A DNA stretch of 64,000 bases from Solibacillus sp. FSL K6-1523 (GTDB lineage: Bacteria > Bacillota > Bacilli > Bacillales_A > Planococcaceae): NCBI RefSeq assembly GCF_038005225.1, contig NZ_JBBOSU010000001.1, positions 2,902,001-2,966,000 on the forward strand, given 5' to 3'. Made by a program: the position numbers and the translations under genes. The notes below the pieces were generated by a model. The model ran no database searches. It was not told the DNA's origin and was given only the letters and a program-made list of their open reading frames with translations. Shown in pieces: positions 34,850-45,546 of the stretch; position 1 is the first letter of the stretch; each line of letters begins with the position of its first letter.

Positions 34850-34879
34850 TTTATAAGCACTGTTACAAATCGTTCACAA
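34850..34879 (-). promoter_or_regulatory. candidate sigma-A promoter for the tiny-ORF pair
   Basis: TTGTGA (34874-34879) and TATAAA (34850-34855), 18-bp spacer, minus strand. It lies between the small ORFs and the divergent lipoprotein gene. Confidence 0.45.
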
Positions 34880-34957
34880 ACGACTATGAATTCTCGCTGT
34901 TACAGTTCCTCCATTCTAGTAAGATGAATGTATACATACGAATAATGGAGGATTGTT

Positions 34958-35452
34958 ATGCGAAATTTCCTTACAATTTGCAGCCTGCTGTTTTTGTCCA
35001 TCTTATTAGTAGGCTGTTCTCAAACGCTTGGCGATTTAAAAAATGCAGCTGCTGGAATTAATTCCAAAGCAAATGAAGCGGCGACATCGATGTCTTTAGA
35101 TGTCCATTCCGTTCGCGCTGTTGAAATTCAATTTGAGAATAAAACATTTACATTGAACGACCTTTTCAAAAACATTTTACGTGACGTGCAGTGGCATTAT
35201 GAAAAAAAAGACGAACAAAATAAATTACTCATTACGGGTACATGGAAAGATAATGGACTATTTGCGGAATATAATTTTGAGGATGATGTGAAGAAACAGC
35301 TTCGTGAAGATGGTCGTATTGAAGTTATCTTATCGTTTGAAAATGACCTATTAAATGAGCAGTTAACCGTGATAAATATGTATTTATATCAAGAAAAACT
35401 CGTGGAGCAACAAGGCAAAGATGCATTGCACGCACTCTATCGACTTTATTAA
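34958..35452 (+). CDS. putative lipoprotein of unknown function
   Basis: A 164-aa protein with a signal peptide and lipobox (LLVGC, Cys at about residue 20). A short Ala/Ser-rich linker (KNAAAGINSKANEAATS) precedes a mature domain with alternating strands and charged turns. GGAGG lies 6 nt before the ATG. The family is not recognised. It stands alone, with its own terminator, and is exported and anchored to the outer face of the membrane. Confidence 0.8.
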   Translation: MRNFLTICSLLFLSILLVGCSQTLGDLKNAAAGINSKANEAATSMSLDVHSVRAVEIQFENKTFTLNDLFKNILRDVQWHYEKKDEQNKLLITGTWKDNGLFAEYNFEDDVKKQLREDGRIEVILSFENDLLNEQLTVINMYLYQEKLVEQQGKDALHALYRLY

Positions 35453-35487
35453 GGAGAACTTACTAAAGCTTAAGAGCAATTTTACAT

Positions 35488-35525
35488 AGCCATCCCTTCC
35501 CATTTTCATAAAGAGCGTGATGGCT
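35488..35525 (+). terminator. terminator after the lipoprotein gene
   Basis: AGCCATC pairs with GATGGCT over a long loop and is followed by TTTCTTTT. It lies 36 bp past the stop. Confidence 0.7.
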
Positions 35526-35699
35526 TTTCTTTTAACACTTCTAAAAATCTCCTCTTTTTTGTATAAACTTTGAAATTTAACAGTATTTTATTACTATCAG
35601 AAACATTTCCTTCATACTTTTACAAATACACTTTAACTTTATAGGAAATTTGTTATACTAATATTAATAAATCGACCTATTATTTAAGGGGGAGCTTCC

Positions 35700-37874
35700 G
35701 TGCAAATAAATCCATTGATGCCTCGATCACGGAATAGCCTATTGATTCGGTTAAAAAGTTTTAGTGACCAACTCTCTAAAGGGACTATCATCCTTGATTT
35801 TCATGAAAAAAGTTTTCCCATCTTACATGTTAATAATGATTTTCTTCAACTAACTGGTTATAATAATGACGCATTATTTGGGCAAAGCATCACAATGTTT
35901 AATGGACAAAAAACCAATTTGGACACATGTAGTGATTTACTTCATTCCTTAAAAGAGGGTGTATCCAATTCATTTACCCTTTTGCACTATTCAAAAGACG
36001 GTTCTGCATTTTGGAACCACATAATGGTACATCCGATTCGCGATCAATTTAATGCGATTCAATATTTACTTTTAACTTGCGAAGACCATACAACACAAGC
36101 ACTTAATAAAATGCTCTCAAAACTTGAGCATGAAGTGTATGCAGAAATTGATAATGGGGATAACTTGCAATCAATCTTGACATTAATTTCTGAAAAGATA
36201 GAAAACTACTATATTAGAAACGTTTATTGCACGATCCATTTAATTGAAAATCATAATAAAATAAAATCGATTGGCTCGCATTCATTACCCTTACATATTA
36301 TTCAGCAACTCGAAATCCCTAAAATTTCACCTACTATTTGTTCTAATACACAGCAAGTTCATTTAAATAAACTCGTACTTTCTAATAATGTGAAGAAACA
36401 ATTTCAAGAACATCAACTTAACATAGTTAAAACGTCATGGACAAAATCAATATTGACACCACAACAACAAATTTTTGGTGTTTTAACATTACTGCACGAA
36501 GAAAATACGGAGTTAAAGCAAGATGATTTAGACTATTTAAACCGATTAACTTTACTCATTCAATTAGCGGTCAATTATGCCGAGCAAAAATTAGAATTAC
36601 GCAGACTGGCTTTTTATGATATGGATACGAATCTTCCAAATATCCCTTACTTTCAAAAAACGTTGAAGCAATGGATCGATAACGGCTACGAAGGGATTAT
36701 TACATTAATACACCCAAGTGAGTTTAATAATTTAGTCGATTTATATGGGCGTAAAGCTGGGGATGATTTATTACGTCAAATGGTTGAACGACTACAACAG
36801 AGTTCGACGTCTGGCGAGGAATTTATTGCACGATTTTCTAATTCAATTATTATCGCTAAAAAAGGGTCATTTCAACATCTTGCTGTCAATCAATCACGCA
36901 TCCAGCTATTAACAACCGACCCTTATCAATATAATGGTAAGCGTAATTATATTACTGTAAAAATTGGCATCAGTCATTTTCACAATACATCTGTAGTGGA
37001 AGATTGTATTCATCAAGCAGATATTGCCTTAACAAAAGCACGTTCTTTAAACGGCACTAATATCGCATTTTTCGAGGAAGATAGCAATAAAAAATTAGCT
37101 GAAGAAATGGAAACGTTCAATCAGCTTGTTTACGGCATTCAAAATGATGAATTCACCGTTCATTTACAGCCAAAAATTAATATTGACACGTTAGAAATTG
37201 AAGGGTTTGAAGCATTATCGCGTTGGACATCGCATGTTCTTGGCGAAGTTTCACCAGCAATATTCATCCCAATCGCCGAAAAGTCCGGAAAAATTAGAGA
37301 GATTGATTGTTTAAATTTTAAAACGATACTTTCTTGGTTGCAAAAACGGATAGATGAAGGGAAAAAGATTTATCCCATTGCCATTAATATTTCACCCGAT
37401 TATTTTTATGGCGTAGATTTTTTATCAGAAATTGAAAGTACTTTCCAGCAATTTGATGTACCTGCAAAATATATCCGATTCGAAGTAACTGAGAGTATTG
37501 AGCTTGTTGACTTTACGAAAGCAAAAGAGATATTGCAGAAACTAAAAAAAATTGGCATTGAAAGTTCAATTGATGATTTCGGTGTAGGCTTTTCTTCATT
37601 AAGCTACTTGCCGCATTTACCTTTTTCAGAAATCAAGATTGATCGCAGTTTCATCAATTCAATGAGAGACCCGGGTGTTTATGCCGTTGTGCAAACAATT
37701 ATTCAACTCGCACAAAACATTTATATGCGTGCCATAGCAGAGGGCATCGAGACAAAAGAACAATTAATGATGCTCCAAGCAATGGGCTGTCCTGCTGGGC
37801 AAGGGTATTATTTTTACAAGCCGATGCCATTACAAAAAATTGATCAACTACTCGATTTACAAGAAGTATACTAA
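35700..37874 (+). CDS. PAS-GAF-degenerate GGDEF-EAL protein
   Basis: A 724-aa cytoplasmic signalling protein. Domains: PAS (about 25-130, with YNNDALFGQSITMFNG), GAF-like (about 140-295), a GGDEF-fold domain (about 300-455) whose signature position reads RFSNSII near residue 378, and EAL (about 465-720). The EAL domain keeps EAL (near 504), INISPD, EVTESIEL, SSIDDFGVG, IKIDRSF and AEGIE. It is thus a likely c-di-GMP phosphodiesterase with a catalytically dead cyclase domain. GTG start with AAGGGGGAG upstream. A paralogue lies at 57861-60068. Confidence 0.9.
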   Translation: MQINPLMPRSRNSLLIRLKSFSDQLSKGTIILDFHEKSFPILHVNNDFLQLTGYNNDALFGQSITMFNGQKTNLDTCSDLLHSLKEGVSNSFTLLHYSKDGSAFWNHIMVHPIRDQFNAIQYLLLTCEDHTTQALNKMLSKLEHEVYAEIDNGDNLQSILTLISEKIENYYIRNVYCTIHLIENHNKIKSIGSHSLPLHIIQQLEIPKISPTICSNTQQVHLNKLVLSNNVKKQFQEHQLNIVKTSWTKSILTPQQQIFGVLTLLHEENTELKQDDLDYLNRLTLLIQLAVNYAEQKLELRRLAFYDMDTNLPNIPYFQKTLKQWIDNGYEGIITLIHPSEFNNLVDLYGRKAGDDLLRQMVERLQQSSTSGEEFIARFSNSIIIAKKGSFQHLAVNQSRIQLLTTDPYQYNGKRNYITVKIGISHFHNTSVVEDCIHQADIALTKARSLNGTNIAFFEEDSNKKLAEEMETFNQLVYGIQNDEFTVHLQPKINIDTLEIEGFEALSRWTSHVLGEVSPAIFIPIAEKSGKIREIDCLNFKTILSWLQKRIDEGKKIYPIAINISPDYFYGVDFLSEIESTFQQFDVPAKYIRFEVTESIELVDFTKAKEILQKLKKIGIESSIDDFGVGFSSLSYLPHLPFSEIKIDRSFINSMRDPGVYAVVQTIIQLAQNIYMRAIAEGIETKEQLMMLQAMGCPAGQGYYFYKPMPLQKIDQLLDLQEVY

Positions 37875-37888
37875 TTTTATACAAATAA

Positions 37889-37932
37889 AAAGCTGTCATC
37901 AAAGTCATTCCTATGACGTTTGAGACAGCTTT
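37889..37932. terminator. bidirectional terminator
   Basis: AAAGCTGTC pairs with GACAGCTTT and is extended by GTCAT/ATGAC within. It ends the EAL gene (+) and possibly the esterase-fold gene (-). Confidence 0.8.
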
Positions 37933-37965
37933 ATTATGCTCTTTTAGCTGAAGTTTCGCACATTT

Positions 37966-38613
37966 TTACGCTAATTTCGTCGGTAAATCGGCTACTATAA
38001 ACGCAACTAAGTCTTGTATATTTTGCTCGTTTACACCATGACCAACCGGATACGTTTTAAACGTAACATTTGTGCCATAATCATTGAAAAATGCGGCGCT
38101 TTGCTCAGCCCAAACAAGAGGGAAATCGTAATCATATTCTCCATGAGAGATAAAGATTTTTGATTGATCCATTGCTTTTTTACTATATTCCAACGCAACA
38201 AATTCAGGTAAATAGCCGCTAAGTGCTGCCGTTCCTCGAATCTCATTCCCCATAACAACCGCTAAAGACTGGGCAATAGCTGCGCCTTGGTTGAAACCGA
38301 CAATATAAATCTGCGTCGGATCTAATTGGTATACTTCAATCGCTTCATGAATAAAATCTTCCGTCACTTTAACTACTTTGTCAAAAATACTTCGCGCAGG
38401 TTTGCCTTCCTCTTCAAATGTATAAAAAGCGTATCCTGGACGGTGTTCAATTGGTCCTTGTAAGCTGAAAATATGGCATTGCGTAGAAAATGACTCCACT
38501 AATTGGATTAAATCTTGCTCATTGCTCCCTAAACCATGCAAAAGAAAAATCGCTGGATGCTTGTCTCCTTCTATACGTGGTGCTAAATGTTTATAAATAT
38601 AAGGTGATTTCAT
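37966..38613 (-). CDS. alpha/beta hydrolase (carboxylesterase-like) with Asn at the nucleophile position
   Basis: A 215-aa alpha/beta hydrolase of the phospholipase/carboxylesterase group. The oxyanion motif FLLHGLGSNEQDL is intact, and Asp and His of the triad are in GEYDYDFPL and PVGHGVNEQ. The nucleophile elbow reads VGFNQGAA, where the family has GFSQG. The codon is AAC, one base from AGC (Ser). Catalysis as an ester hydrolase is therefore doubtful. SD AAAGGAG precedes the ATG. It follows the hypothetical gene at 38626-39189 by 12 bp. Confidence 0.8.
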   Translation of the reverse strand: MKSPYIYKHLAPRIEGDKHPAIFLLHGLGSNEQDLIQLVESFSTQCHIFSLQGPIEHRPGYAFYTFEEEGKPARSIFDKVVKVTEDFIHEAIEVYQLDPTQIYIVGFNQGAAIAQSLAVVMGNEIRGTAALSGYLPEFVALEYSKKAMDQSKIFISHGEYDYDFPLVWAEQSAAFFNDYGTNVTFKTYPVGHGVNEQNIQDLVAFIVADLPTKLA

Positions 38614-38625
38614 TGTTTTCTCCTT

Positions 38626-39189
38626 TTATGTAAGTTTCATTTGATTGACGAATTGATCTGCATAATACGCAATATAGCCATCCATCATTTTTAATGTTTC
38701 TTCTATATTCCCTTTTGTTAAAATCGTCGCTTTATTAACAGTAATATACGTTAAAAAATCGATGCGTAGTGTGTGCTCGAGCGATGCATAAGCATAATCA
38801 TAAATGACATCCTCATCGGTCACTTTTAACGCGACATATTGTTGATGAAAGGCTTTCGTATAATCATCCATTTTTTCAGCGATATCTTGGCGAATCCGCA
38901 TTTGTTGCGCCATTAATTCACTTTCAATCGTAGCTATTTTTGGAACTTGACCAGCACCATATGTTTCACCAATCAGTTTTCCCCATGCCACTTTATTGTC
39001 TACAAAGTATGCAATATTTAACATAAGTCGATCATAAAAATCCTCAGTTGATTTTGCAGAATTACGTTTTTCATTCACGTTTTGCTGGATTGCTTGCTCA
39101 AATGTTGTAAGTTGTGCTTTTTGAGTGAGGTGAAAAAGTTGTTGCTCAATATATGTTGTAATTTCTTTTTGGATTGAATTTGTTGTCAT
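38626..39189 (-). CDS. hypothetical protein (187 aa)
   Basis: A soluble, Gln-rich, apparently all-helical protein with AAGGAAGTG upstream of the ATG. No signal peptide, membrane segment or known motif is seen. It is 12 bp upstream of the esterase-fold gene and should be cotranscribed with it. I do not recognise the family. Confidence 0.75.
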   Translation of the reverse strand: MTTNSIQKEITTYIEQQLFHLTQKAQLTTFEQAIQQNVNEKRNSAKSTEDFYDRLMLNIAYFVDNKVAWGKLIGETYGAGQVPKIATIESELMAQQMRIRQDIAEKMDDYTKAFHQQYVALKVTDEDVIYDYAYASLEHTLRIDFLTYITVNKATILTKGNIEETLKMMDGYIAYYADQFVNQMKLT

Positions 39190-39284
39190 TTAGCGATTCA
39201 CTTCCTTGCCATTAAATTGCGTTTTCAAGTTCTATCGTACCATTGTCAGTCCTTTTAAGCACGCACACAGCCATATAGCTCCCA

Positions 39285-39320
39285 AAAAATGCCACTCGCT
39301 TAGAGGCGAATGGCATTTTT
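39285..39320 (-). terminator. terminator after tkt
   Basis: AAAAATGCCA pairs with TGGCATTTTT, extended by TCGC/GCGA, followed by TTTTTTGG on the minus strand. It lies 54 bp past the tkt stop. Confidence 0.85.
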
Positions 39321-39373
39321 ATAAAGCACTTATCTCACCAACTATAAAAGTGGCTGACTTCCGCTGAAAGGTA

Positions 39374-41368
39374 TTATAATGCTTTTACTTTAGCAACGAT
39401 GTTTTCTACTGTGAATCCGTATTTTTCAATGACTAATTCACCTGGAGCAGATGCACCGAATTGGTCAATCGCAAGGACATCCCCTTCGAAGCCAACATAT
39501 TTATGCCAACCGAATGAAGCACCCATTTCAATTGCTAAACGTTTCGTAATCGCTTTTGGTAAAACTGATTCTTTATATTCTTTTGATTGCTTTTCGAAGC
39601 GATCCATTGCTGGCATTGATACAACCGATGCATCAATTCCTTGTGCTAATAGTGCTTTTTGTGCTTCAACAGCTAAGCCTACTTCTGAACCTGTAGCAAT
39701 TAAAATCGCATCCGCTGTTTCTTTTGTTGCAGGTGATACGATGTAAGCACCTTTATCAACACCGTCATAAACTGTCTCTAATGACGCATCTAATACTGGT
39801 AAGTTTTGACGAGAAAGTACTAAAACAGTTGGCGTTGATTCGCTTGATACCGCTAATTTCCATGCTGCAGCTGATTCATTTGCATCTGCTGGACGGATTA
39901 CCGATAAGTTTGGCATTGCACGTAATGCAGCTAAATGTTCGATTGGCTCATGCGTAGGACCATCTTCCCCTACTGCTACAGAGTCATGTGTAAATACGTA
40001 TGTTACTGGTAAGCCCATTAACGCAGATAAACGGATTGCTGGACGCACATAATCAGAGAATACGAAGAACGTACCACCAAATACATTAACCCCACCGTGT
40101 AATGCCATACCGTTCATTGCAGCACCCATTGCAAATTCACGTACACCAAACCAAATATTGCGGCCTTCTGGTGTTTCAGCGAAGAAATCTCCAGCGCCCT
40201 TGATTGTTGTTTTGTTAGAACCTGCTAAGTCAGCTGAACCACCGAAGAATGATGGTAATTTTTTCGCGATGGCATTAATTGCATCACCTGAAGATGAACG
40301 TGTTGCAACTGATTTTCCTGCTTCATATACAGGTAATTCTGATGCGAAATCTTCCGGTAAATTATTTTCCATTGCATTCACAAATTGTTGTGCCAGTTCT
40401 GGATATTCATTTTTATAGCTTGCAAATAATTCATTCCAAGCTGCTTCTGGTTGTACCCCTTGTACGTCCGCTGCTGCTTTAAATGTGTCATATACATCTG
40501 CAGGTACATCGAATGGCTCATGTGCCCACTCATATGCTGCTTTTGTTAAGACTACTTCATCTGTACCAAGTGGTGCACCGTGTGAATCAGCTTTACCCGA
40601 TTTGTTTGGAGAACCGAAGCCAATTACCGTTTTCACTTCGATAATTGTTGGACCACCTGTGTTTTGTTTTGCTTGCTCGATTGCCGAATTTAGTGCTGCT
40701 ACATCCGTACCATCTTGTACTTTTAAGTAGTTCCAGCTATATGATTCGAATCGTTTTTGGATGTTTTCTGAGAATGACTTTTCTAAATCACCATCTAGTG
40801 AAATATCATTTGAATCGTATAACACAATCAATTTATCTAATTGTAAGTGACCTGCTAGTGAAATCGCCTCAGCAGCTACACCTTCCATTAAGTCGCCATC
40901 GCCACAAAGTGCAAATGTATAATGGTCCACAATTTCATGTCCTGGTTTATTGTAAGTTGCTGCAAGATGACGTTCTGCCATTGCCATACCAACTGTCATC
41001 GCAATCCCTTGACCTAGTGGACCTGTCGTCGCTTCAACACCTACTGTATGACCGTATTCTGGATGTCCTGGAGTTAATGAGTCCCATTGACGGAAGTTTT
41101 TAATATCTTCCATTTCTAAACCGTATCCACCAAGGTGTAAAAGGCTATATAACAGCATTGAACCATGACCTGCTGATAATACGAAACGGTCGCGGTTATA
41201 CCATTTTGGATTTACAGGATTATGGCGTAATTGCTTTGTCCATAAAGTATAAGCCATTGGAGCCGCACCCATTGGTAATCCTGGGTGACCTGAGTTGGCC
41301 TTTTCAATTGCGTCGATTGATAGTGTACGGATAGCGTTAATTGCTAACTGATCCATATGTTGTGTCAT
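39374..41368 (-). CDS. tkt: transketolase
   Basis: A 664-aa ThDP-dependent transketolase of the pentose phosphate pathway. It transfers two-carbon units between ketose and aldose phosphates. The N-terminus has [20 protein letters not shown], the ThDP motif [20 protein letters not shown] with its downstream Asn (YDSNDIS), and the pyrimidine-binding and C-terminal domains ([19 protein letters not shown]). The usual length and codon bias indicate a highly expressed gene. It lies downstream of ynzC, as in B. subtilis. Confidence 0.97.
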   Translation of the reverse strand: MTQHMDQLAINAIRTLSIDAIEKANSGHPGLPMGAAPMAYTLWTKQLRHNPVNPKWYNRDRFVLSAGHGSMLLYSLLHLGGYGLEMEDIKNFRQWDSLTPGHPEYGHTVGVEATTGPLGQGIAMTVGMAMAERHLAATYNKPGHEIVDHYTFALCGDGDLMEGVAAEAISLAGHLQLDKLIVLYDSNDISLDGDLEKSFSENIQKRFESYSWNYLKVQDGTDVAALNSAIEQAKQNTGGPTIIEVKTVIGFGSPNKSGKADSHGAPLGTDEVVLTKAAYEWAHEPFDVPADVYDTFKAAADVQGVQPEAAWNELFASYKNEYPELAQQFVNAMENNLPEDFASELPVYEAGKSVATRSSSGDAINAIAKKLPSFFGGSADLAGSNKTTIKGAGDFFAETPEGRNIWFGVREFAMGAAMNGMALHGGVNVFGGTFFVFSDYVRPAIRLSALMGLPVTYVFTHDSVAVGEDGPTHEPIEHLAALRAMPNLSVIRPADANESAAAWKLAVSSESTPTVLVLSRQNLPVLDASLETVYDGVDKGAYIVSPATKETADAILIATGSEVGLAVEAQKALLAQGIDASVVSMPAMDRFEKQSKEYKESVLPKAITKRLAIEMGASFGWHKYVGFEGDVLAIDQFGASAPGELVIEKYGFTVENIVAKVKAL

Positions 41369-41494
41369 TATGTGACATCCTTTCTCGTGCGTTATTTATT
41401 CCTATTTAGTTTAGACAAAAACGGGCAAGAAAACAATCCTTTATCCTAACGTTTTATAAATTATGTCATACTTAATGATAATTATGTCATATTA

Positions 41495-41685
41495 TTTAAC
41501 TTGCTTCAGCAAATCCTTTTTATACCATATGCAAAACACCAGGCATAGAAAGCTAATCCTTCTATAAAATAGAGGTCCCCCCGCTGAATCAAGTTAATGT
41601 TCCGGCGGATGTCACAGATTTTTAGAGGATTTTTTCGAGTAAACTCGAAAAAAGTCTGGACACAATTACGCTTAGGCGTAATTGA
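41495..41685 (-). repeat. composite palindromic intergenic repeat, copy 6
   Basis: It begins TTTAACTTGCTTCAGC and has a variable interior of about 75 bp. Then CCGCTGAATCAAGTTAA, CGGATGTCACAGATTTTT, the TTTTTCGAGT/ACTCGAAAAA hairpin (with a compensatory change from TCGAGC/GCTCGA), GTCTGGACAC and CAATTACGC/GCGTAATTGA follow. It fills the 325-bp gap between tkt and ynzC. Confidence 0.9.
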
Positions 41686-41693
41686 TAATGCTA

Positions 41694-41930
41694 TTAATTA
41701 AGAAATTTATTTTGTTCTTTAATTTGTTTTAATTTTTCAGGTGTTACATCATTTCCTGTTTCATCTACAACTTTTACATGCTCAATCGTATCGCGCATTG
41801 TTGAACGGAAAACATCTAAATATTCTTTTCTTAAAGCCGTACGTTCCTTCGCCTGTTCTTCCGTTAACTTGCCTTCTTTTGCTAACTTCGATAATTCATT
41901 AATTCGAGCTAATTTTTGTTTTGATAACAT
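41694..41930 (-). CDS. ynzC: DUF896 protein YnzC
   Basis: A 78-aa protein starting MLSKQKLARINELSKLAKEG and containing RTALRKEYLDVFRSTMRDTIEHVKVVD, the DUF896 pattern. The ATG at 41930 has AAAGGTGAG upstream; the ORF extends six codons further without SD. Length equals B. subtilis YnzC (77 aa), which sits in the SOS-linked yneA-yneB-ynzC cluster. Function is unknown; a two-helix fold is known for the family. Confidence 0.93.
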   Translation of the reverse strand: MLSKQKLARINELSKLAKEGKLTEEQAKERTALRKEYLDVFRSTMRDTIEHVKVVDETGNDVTPEKLKQIKEQNKFLN

Positions 41931-41987
41931 TTTATTCTCACCTTTCATTTATACATTAATATGCAATACTACAAAGGTATGAAAAAA

Positions 41988-42997
<1,010 letters not shown>

Positions 42998-43014
42998 AAT
43001 AAATCGCCCCTTAT

Positions 43015-43119
43015 GGAATGTACGTTCGGAATATATGTTCTTATAATAATGGGAACGTACGTTTTTGTCAACCCCTTTTCGAACCTATGTTTGCATTCTT
43101 GTTCGCATACTGGTATACT
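43015..43119. promoter_or_regulatory. divergent lexA/yneA promoters with four LexA (SOS) boxes
   Basis: Boxes fitting GAAYNNNNGTTY: GGAATGTACGTTCGG (43015), GGAATATATGTTCTT (43028), GGAACGTACGTTTTT (43052) and CGAACCTATGTTTGC (43080). The lexA promoter is TTGCAT (43091-43096), 17 bp, TATACT (43114-43119), and the fourth box overlaps its -35. The yneA promoter on the minus strand is TTGACA (43066-43071), 17 bp, TATTAT (43043-43048); the third box fills its spacer. This predicts tight LexA control of yneAB and LexA autoregulation. Confidence 0.88.
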
Positions 43120-43156
43120 GAATTTAATAAAACTACTTATTAAAGAGGTGAGTGCG

Positions 43157-43777
43157 TTGACAAAAATTTCAAAGAGGCAAGAAGCCATTTTAGCTTTTAT
43201 AAAAGAAGAAGTTCGTACAAAAGGCTATCCACCTTCTGTCCGAGAAATCGGTGAAGCAGTTGGTTTAGCTTCAAGTTCAACTGTCCATGGGCATCTAGCT
43301 CGTTTAGAAAGTAAAGGGCTCATTCGTCGTGACCCGACAAAACCCCGTGCCATTGAAATTCTTGAACAGGGAGATCCAACTATACCAAAGCAAGGCGTTA
43401 TTCATGTGCCATTAATCGGCAAAGTAACGGCTGGGCTTCCTATTTCTGCGATTGAAGATATTCAGGAATACTTCCCGCTACCCGATACATACGGTTCTTC
43501 CGAGGATGAATTATTCATGCTCGAAATTATGGGAGAATCTATGATTGAGGCTGGCATTTTAAATGGAGATTACGTGATTGTCAAAAAATGCTCTGCTGCA
43601 AGTAACGGAGAAATTGTCGTCGCTATGACGGAAGATGATGAAGCAACAGTAAAGCGCTTCTATAAGGAAAAAACATATTACCGTTTACAACCTGAAAATA
43701 GTTCGATGGATCCGATTATCGTCAACCAAGTAACGATTCTTGGAAAAGTTGTAGGGTTGTACCGCAACGTGAATTAA
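43157..43777 (+). CDS. lexA: SOS transcriptional repressor LexA
   Basis: A 206-aa LexA with an N-terminal winged helix ([47 protein letters not shown]). The self-cleavage site is Ala-Gly in [11 protein letters not shown]. The catalytic Ser is in [10 protein letters not shown] and the Lys in [10 protein letters not shown]. RecA filaments on single-stranded DNA trigger cleavage and derepress the SOS genes. The TTG at 43157 with AAAGAGGTG upstream is the start; the frame open to 43013 runs through the operators. Confidence 0.97.
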   Translation: MTKISKRQEAILAFIKEEVRTKGYPPSVREIGEAVGLASSSTVHGHLARLESKGLIRRDPTKPRAIEILEQGDPTIPKQGVIHVPLIGKVTAGLPISAIEDIQEYFPLPDTYGSSEDELFMLEIMGESMIEAGILNGDYVIVKKCSAASNGEIVVAMTEDDEATVKRFYKEKTYYRLQPENSSMDPIIVNQVTILGKVVGLYRNVN

Positions 43778-43781
43778 ATTA

Positions 43782-43821
43782 AAAAATCCGCAAAACGTTT
43801 GGAAATGTTTTGCGGATTTTT
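43782..43821. terminator. bidirectional terminator
   Basis: A perfect 15-bp stem (AAAAATCCGCAAAAC/GTTTTGCGGATTTTT) with a 10-nt loop between the convergent lexA and C26 peptidase genes. Confidence 0.92.
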
Positions 43822-43826
43822 CATCA

Positions 43827-44516
43827 TTACTTTGTCGATGCCTCTATAAAACTTTTAAATAATTTGTCAGATGGCGCATCATTTTCAAGTCCTTCTGGAT
43901 GCCACTGAACGCCAATACAGTACGGATGTGTTGGATGCTCAATTCCTTCAATAACTCCGTCTTTTGCACGAGCATTGATGATAAACCCGTCAGCAACTCT
44001 CGCAACAGCTTGATGATGGAATGAATTCGTTAAAATCGAGGATGCCCCGACAATTTGCTGCAGCTTTGATTGCTCAAGCACTACTGTATGCGTAACTTCA
44101 TGTCGTAGCGAAACTTGTGTATGCTTTAAGATATTTTCCACTTGCGTATCAATATCTTGATATAACGTTCCACCAAATGCCACGTTCATCACTTGCTCAC
44201 CACGACAAATGCCTAAAATCGGTAGCTCTCTTTCAAATGCGCACTTCATAATAAGCATATCACTTTTATCACGTTCATCGATGACAACACCGAGCTTATA
44301 ATGAGGTTCCTCCCCAAAAATTAACGGATTGATATCATAGCCACCAATTGATACAATTCCGTCCACAATATTTAGTATTTGCTCAACATTTTCCTCATTA
44401 ATAATCGGCAAACAAATAGGTGTGCCACCTGCTTTTTGTATCGCATTAATATATGTATTATTAATCTCTTTCTTTCCTTCTACAGGATGCATCGTTAAGC
44501 CAATAACAGGTTTCAT
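43827..44516 (-). CDS. gamma-glutamyl-gamma-aminobutyrate hydrolase-like (peptidase C26)
   Basis: A 229-aa class I glutamine amidotransferase-like protein. The nucleophile Cys is in ILGICRGEQVMNVAFGGTLYQD, and His/Glu are in IGVQWHPEGLE. The C26 group includes PuuD, which cleaves gamma-glutamyl-GABA in putrescine breakdown. No puu genes are nearby, so the substrate is uncertain. It is a single-gene unit. Confidence 0.87.
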   Translation of the reverse strand: MKPVIGLTMHPVEGKKEINNTYINAIQKAGGTPICLPIINEENVEQILNIVDGIVSIGGYDINPLIFGEEPHYKLGVVIDERDKSDMLIMKCAFERELPILGICRGEQVMNVAFGGTLYQDIDTQVENILKHTQVSLRHEVTHTVVLEQSKLQQIVGASSILTNSFHHQAVARVADGFIINARAKDGVIEGIEHPTHPYCIGVQWHPEGLENDAPSDKLFKSFIEASTK

Positions 44517-44586
44517 AAATGTCCTCCCCCTAATTTGATATTAGTAGCATACCACTAATTATTAGATTTGTGCGAAAGTTTAGAAA

Positions 44587-45339
44587 TTAAAACAAAGAAC
44601 CATACCATTGTAAAATAGGCTCACCGTAAAAAAAGACTAAGATTGCTGCTAGCGCAATGGAAGGACCAAATGGGACAGGTGTCTTTCTACCTTTATTATT
44701 TATTATGAGGATAACAATGCCAACGACCATCCCGATGAATGCCGCTAAAAATAAGATCAACAGCGTCTGTACCGTTCCGAGCACAATTCCGATGACGAAA
44801 AATAATTTTATGTCTCCTCCACCCATGCCCCCTTTTGACACGACTGCGATCAATAGTAAAATACCAAAGCCAATAATTGCCCCTAATAAACTATCCCACC
44901 AAGGTTCGAGTGGTGCAAATCCACGGGCAAGTATTAATAACGGAAGGAAAAATAATAATACTTTATCTGGAATAATCATATACGCAATATCTGATACGTT
45001 AATAATCATAAGTAATGAAATAAATAACAGTGCTACTGCTAACTCAGGCTGTAATCCAATTTTCCAATAGGCAAAGGCAAATAACCCTCCTGTCAAAAGC
45101 TCCGTTATCATATAAATTGGCGAAAAACGCACGCCACAACCCCGACATTTCCCGCGCAATAATACATACGAAATAACGGGAATAAGGTCAAAAATTGTTA
45201 GCTGACGTTGACAGTTTGTGCAATGAGACGGGGGAGAAATAATGGACTCCTTTTTCGGCACGCGCAAACCAACCACATTGAAAAAGGAGCCGAATACCAA
45301 GCCGAAAATACCTACAATTATGGAATAAGTAATTGTCAT
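44587..45339 (-). CDS. comC: prepilin peptidase (A24), ComC/PilD type
   Basis: A 250-aa membrane aspartic peptidase and methyltransferase with eight membrane segments. It has the full N-terminal domain with FGSFFNVVGLR and the zinc-type CTNC...CRGC pairs. The catalytic Asp residues are in the DIAYMIIPD region and in GMGGGDIKL. It processes type IV prepilin-like proteins, including competence pseudopilins. It lies alone here, unlinked to pil/com genes. Confidence 0.9.
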   Translation of the reverse strand: MTITYSIIVGIFGLVFGSFFNVVGLRVPKKESIISPPSHCTNCQRQLTIFDLIPVISYVLLRGKCRGCGVRFSPIYMITELLTGGLFAFAYWKIGLQPELAVALLFISLLMIINVSDIAYMIIPDKVLLFFLPLLILARGFAPLEPWWDSLLGAIIGFGILLLIAVVSKGGMGGGDIKLFFVIGIVLGTVQTLLILFLAAFIGMVVGIVILIINNKGRKTPVPFGPSIALAAILVFFYGEPILQWYGSLF

Positions 45340-45513
45340 ATTACACCCACCTTTTTATGTTTTCCTTCATATATTTAATAACATAAACAGTTTTAACAAT
45401 TAGGTCTACATTAAATATTTATTCTTTTCCTCTAAACAATAATTTCCACTTTTTATAATAATACCTCAATAAATTGCCAATTTCTAGATTGTCATTTAAA
45501 TTTACTCCACACA

Positions 45514-45543
45514 AAAAACGAGTGCCATCCAGCACTCGTTTTT
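45514..45543 (-). terminator. terminator after the nucleotidase gene
   Basis: AAAAACGAGTGC pairs with GCACTCGTTTTT (12 bp, 6-nt loop), followed by T on the minus strand, 3 bp past the stop. The rest of the 207-bp gap up to 45340 shows nothing else. Confidence 0.88.
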
Positions 45544-45546
45544 CTT

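Noticed and set aside
40158-41103. Several plus-strand ORFs of 80-150 aa
   Set aside because: All antisense to tkt, a highly expressed gene whose codon bias leaves opposite frames open.
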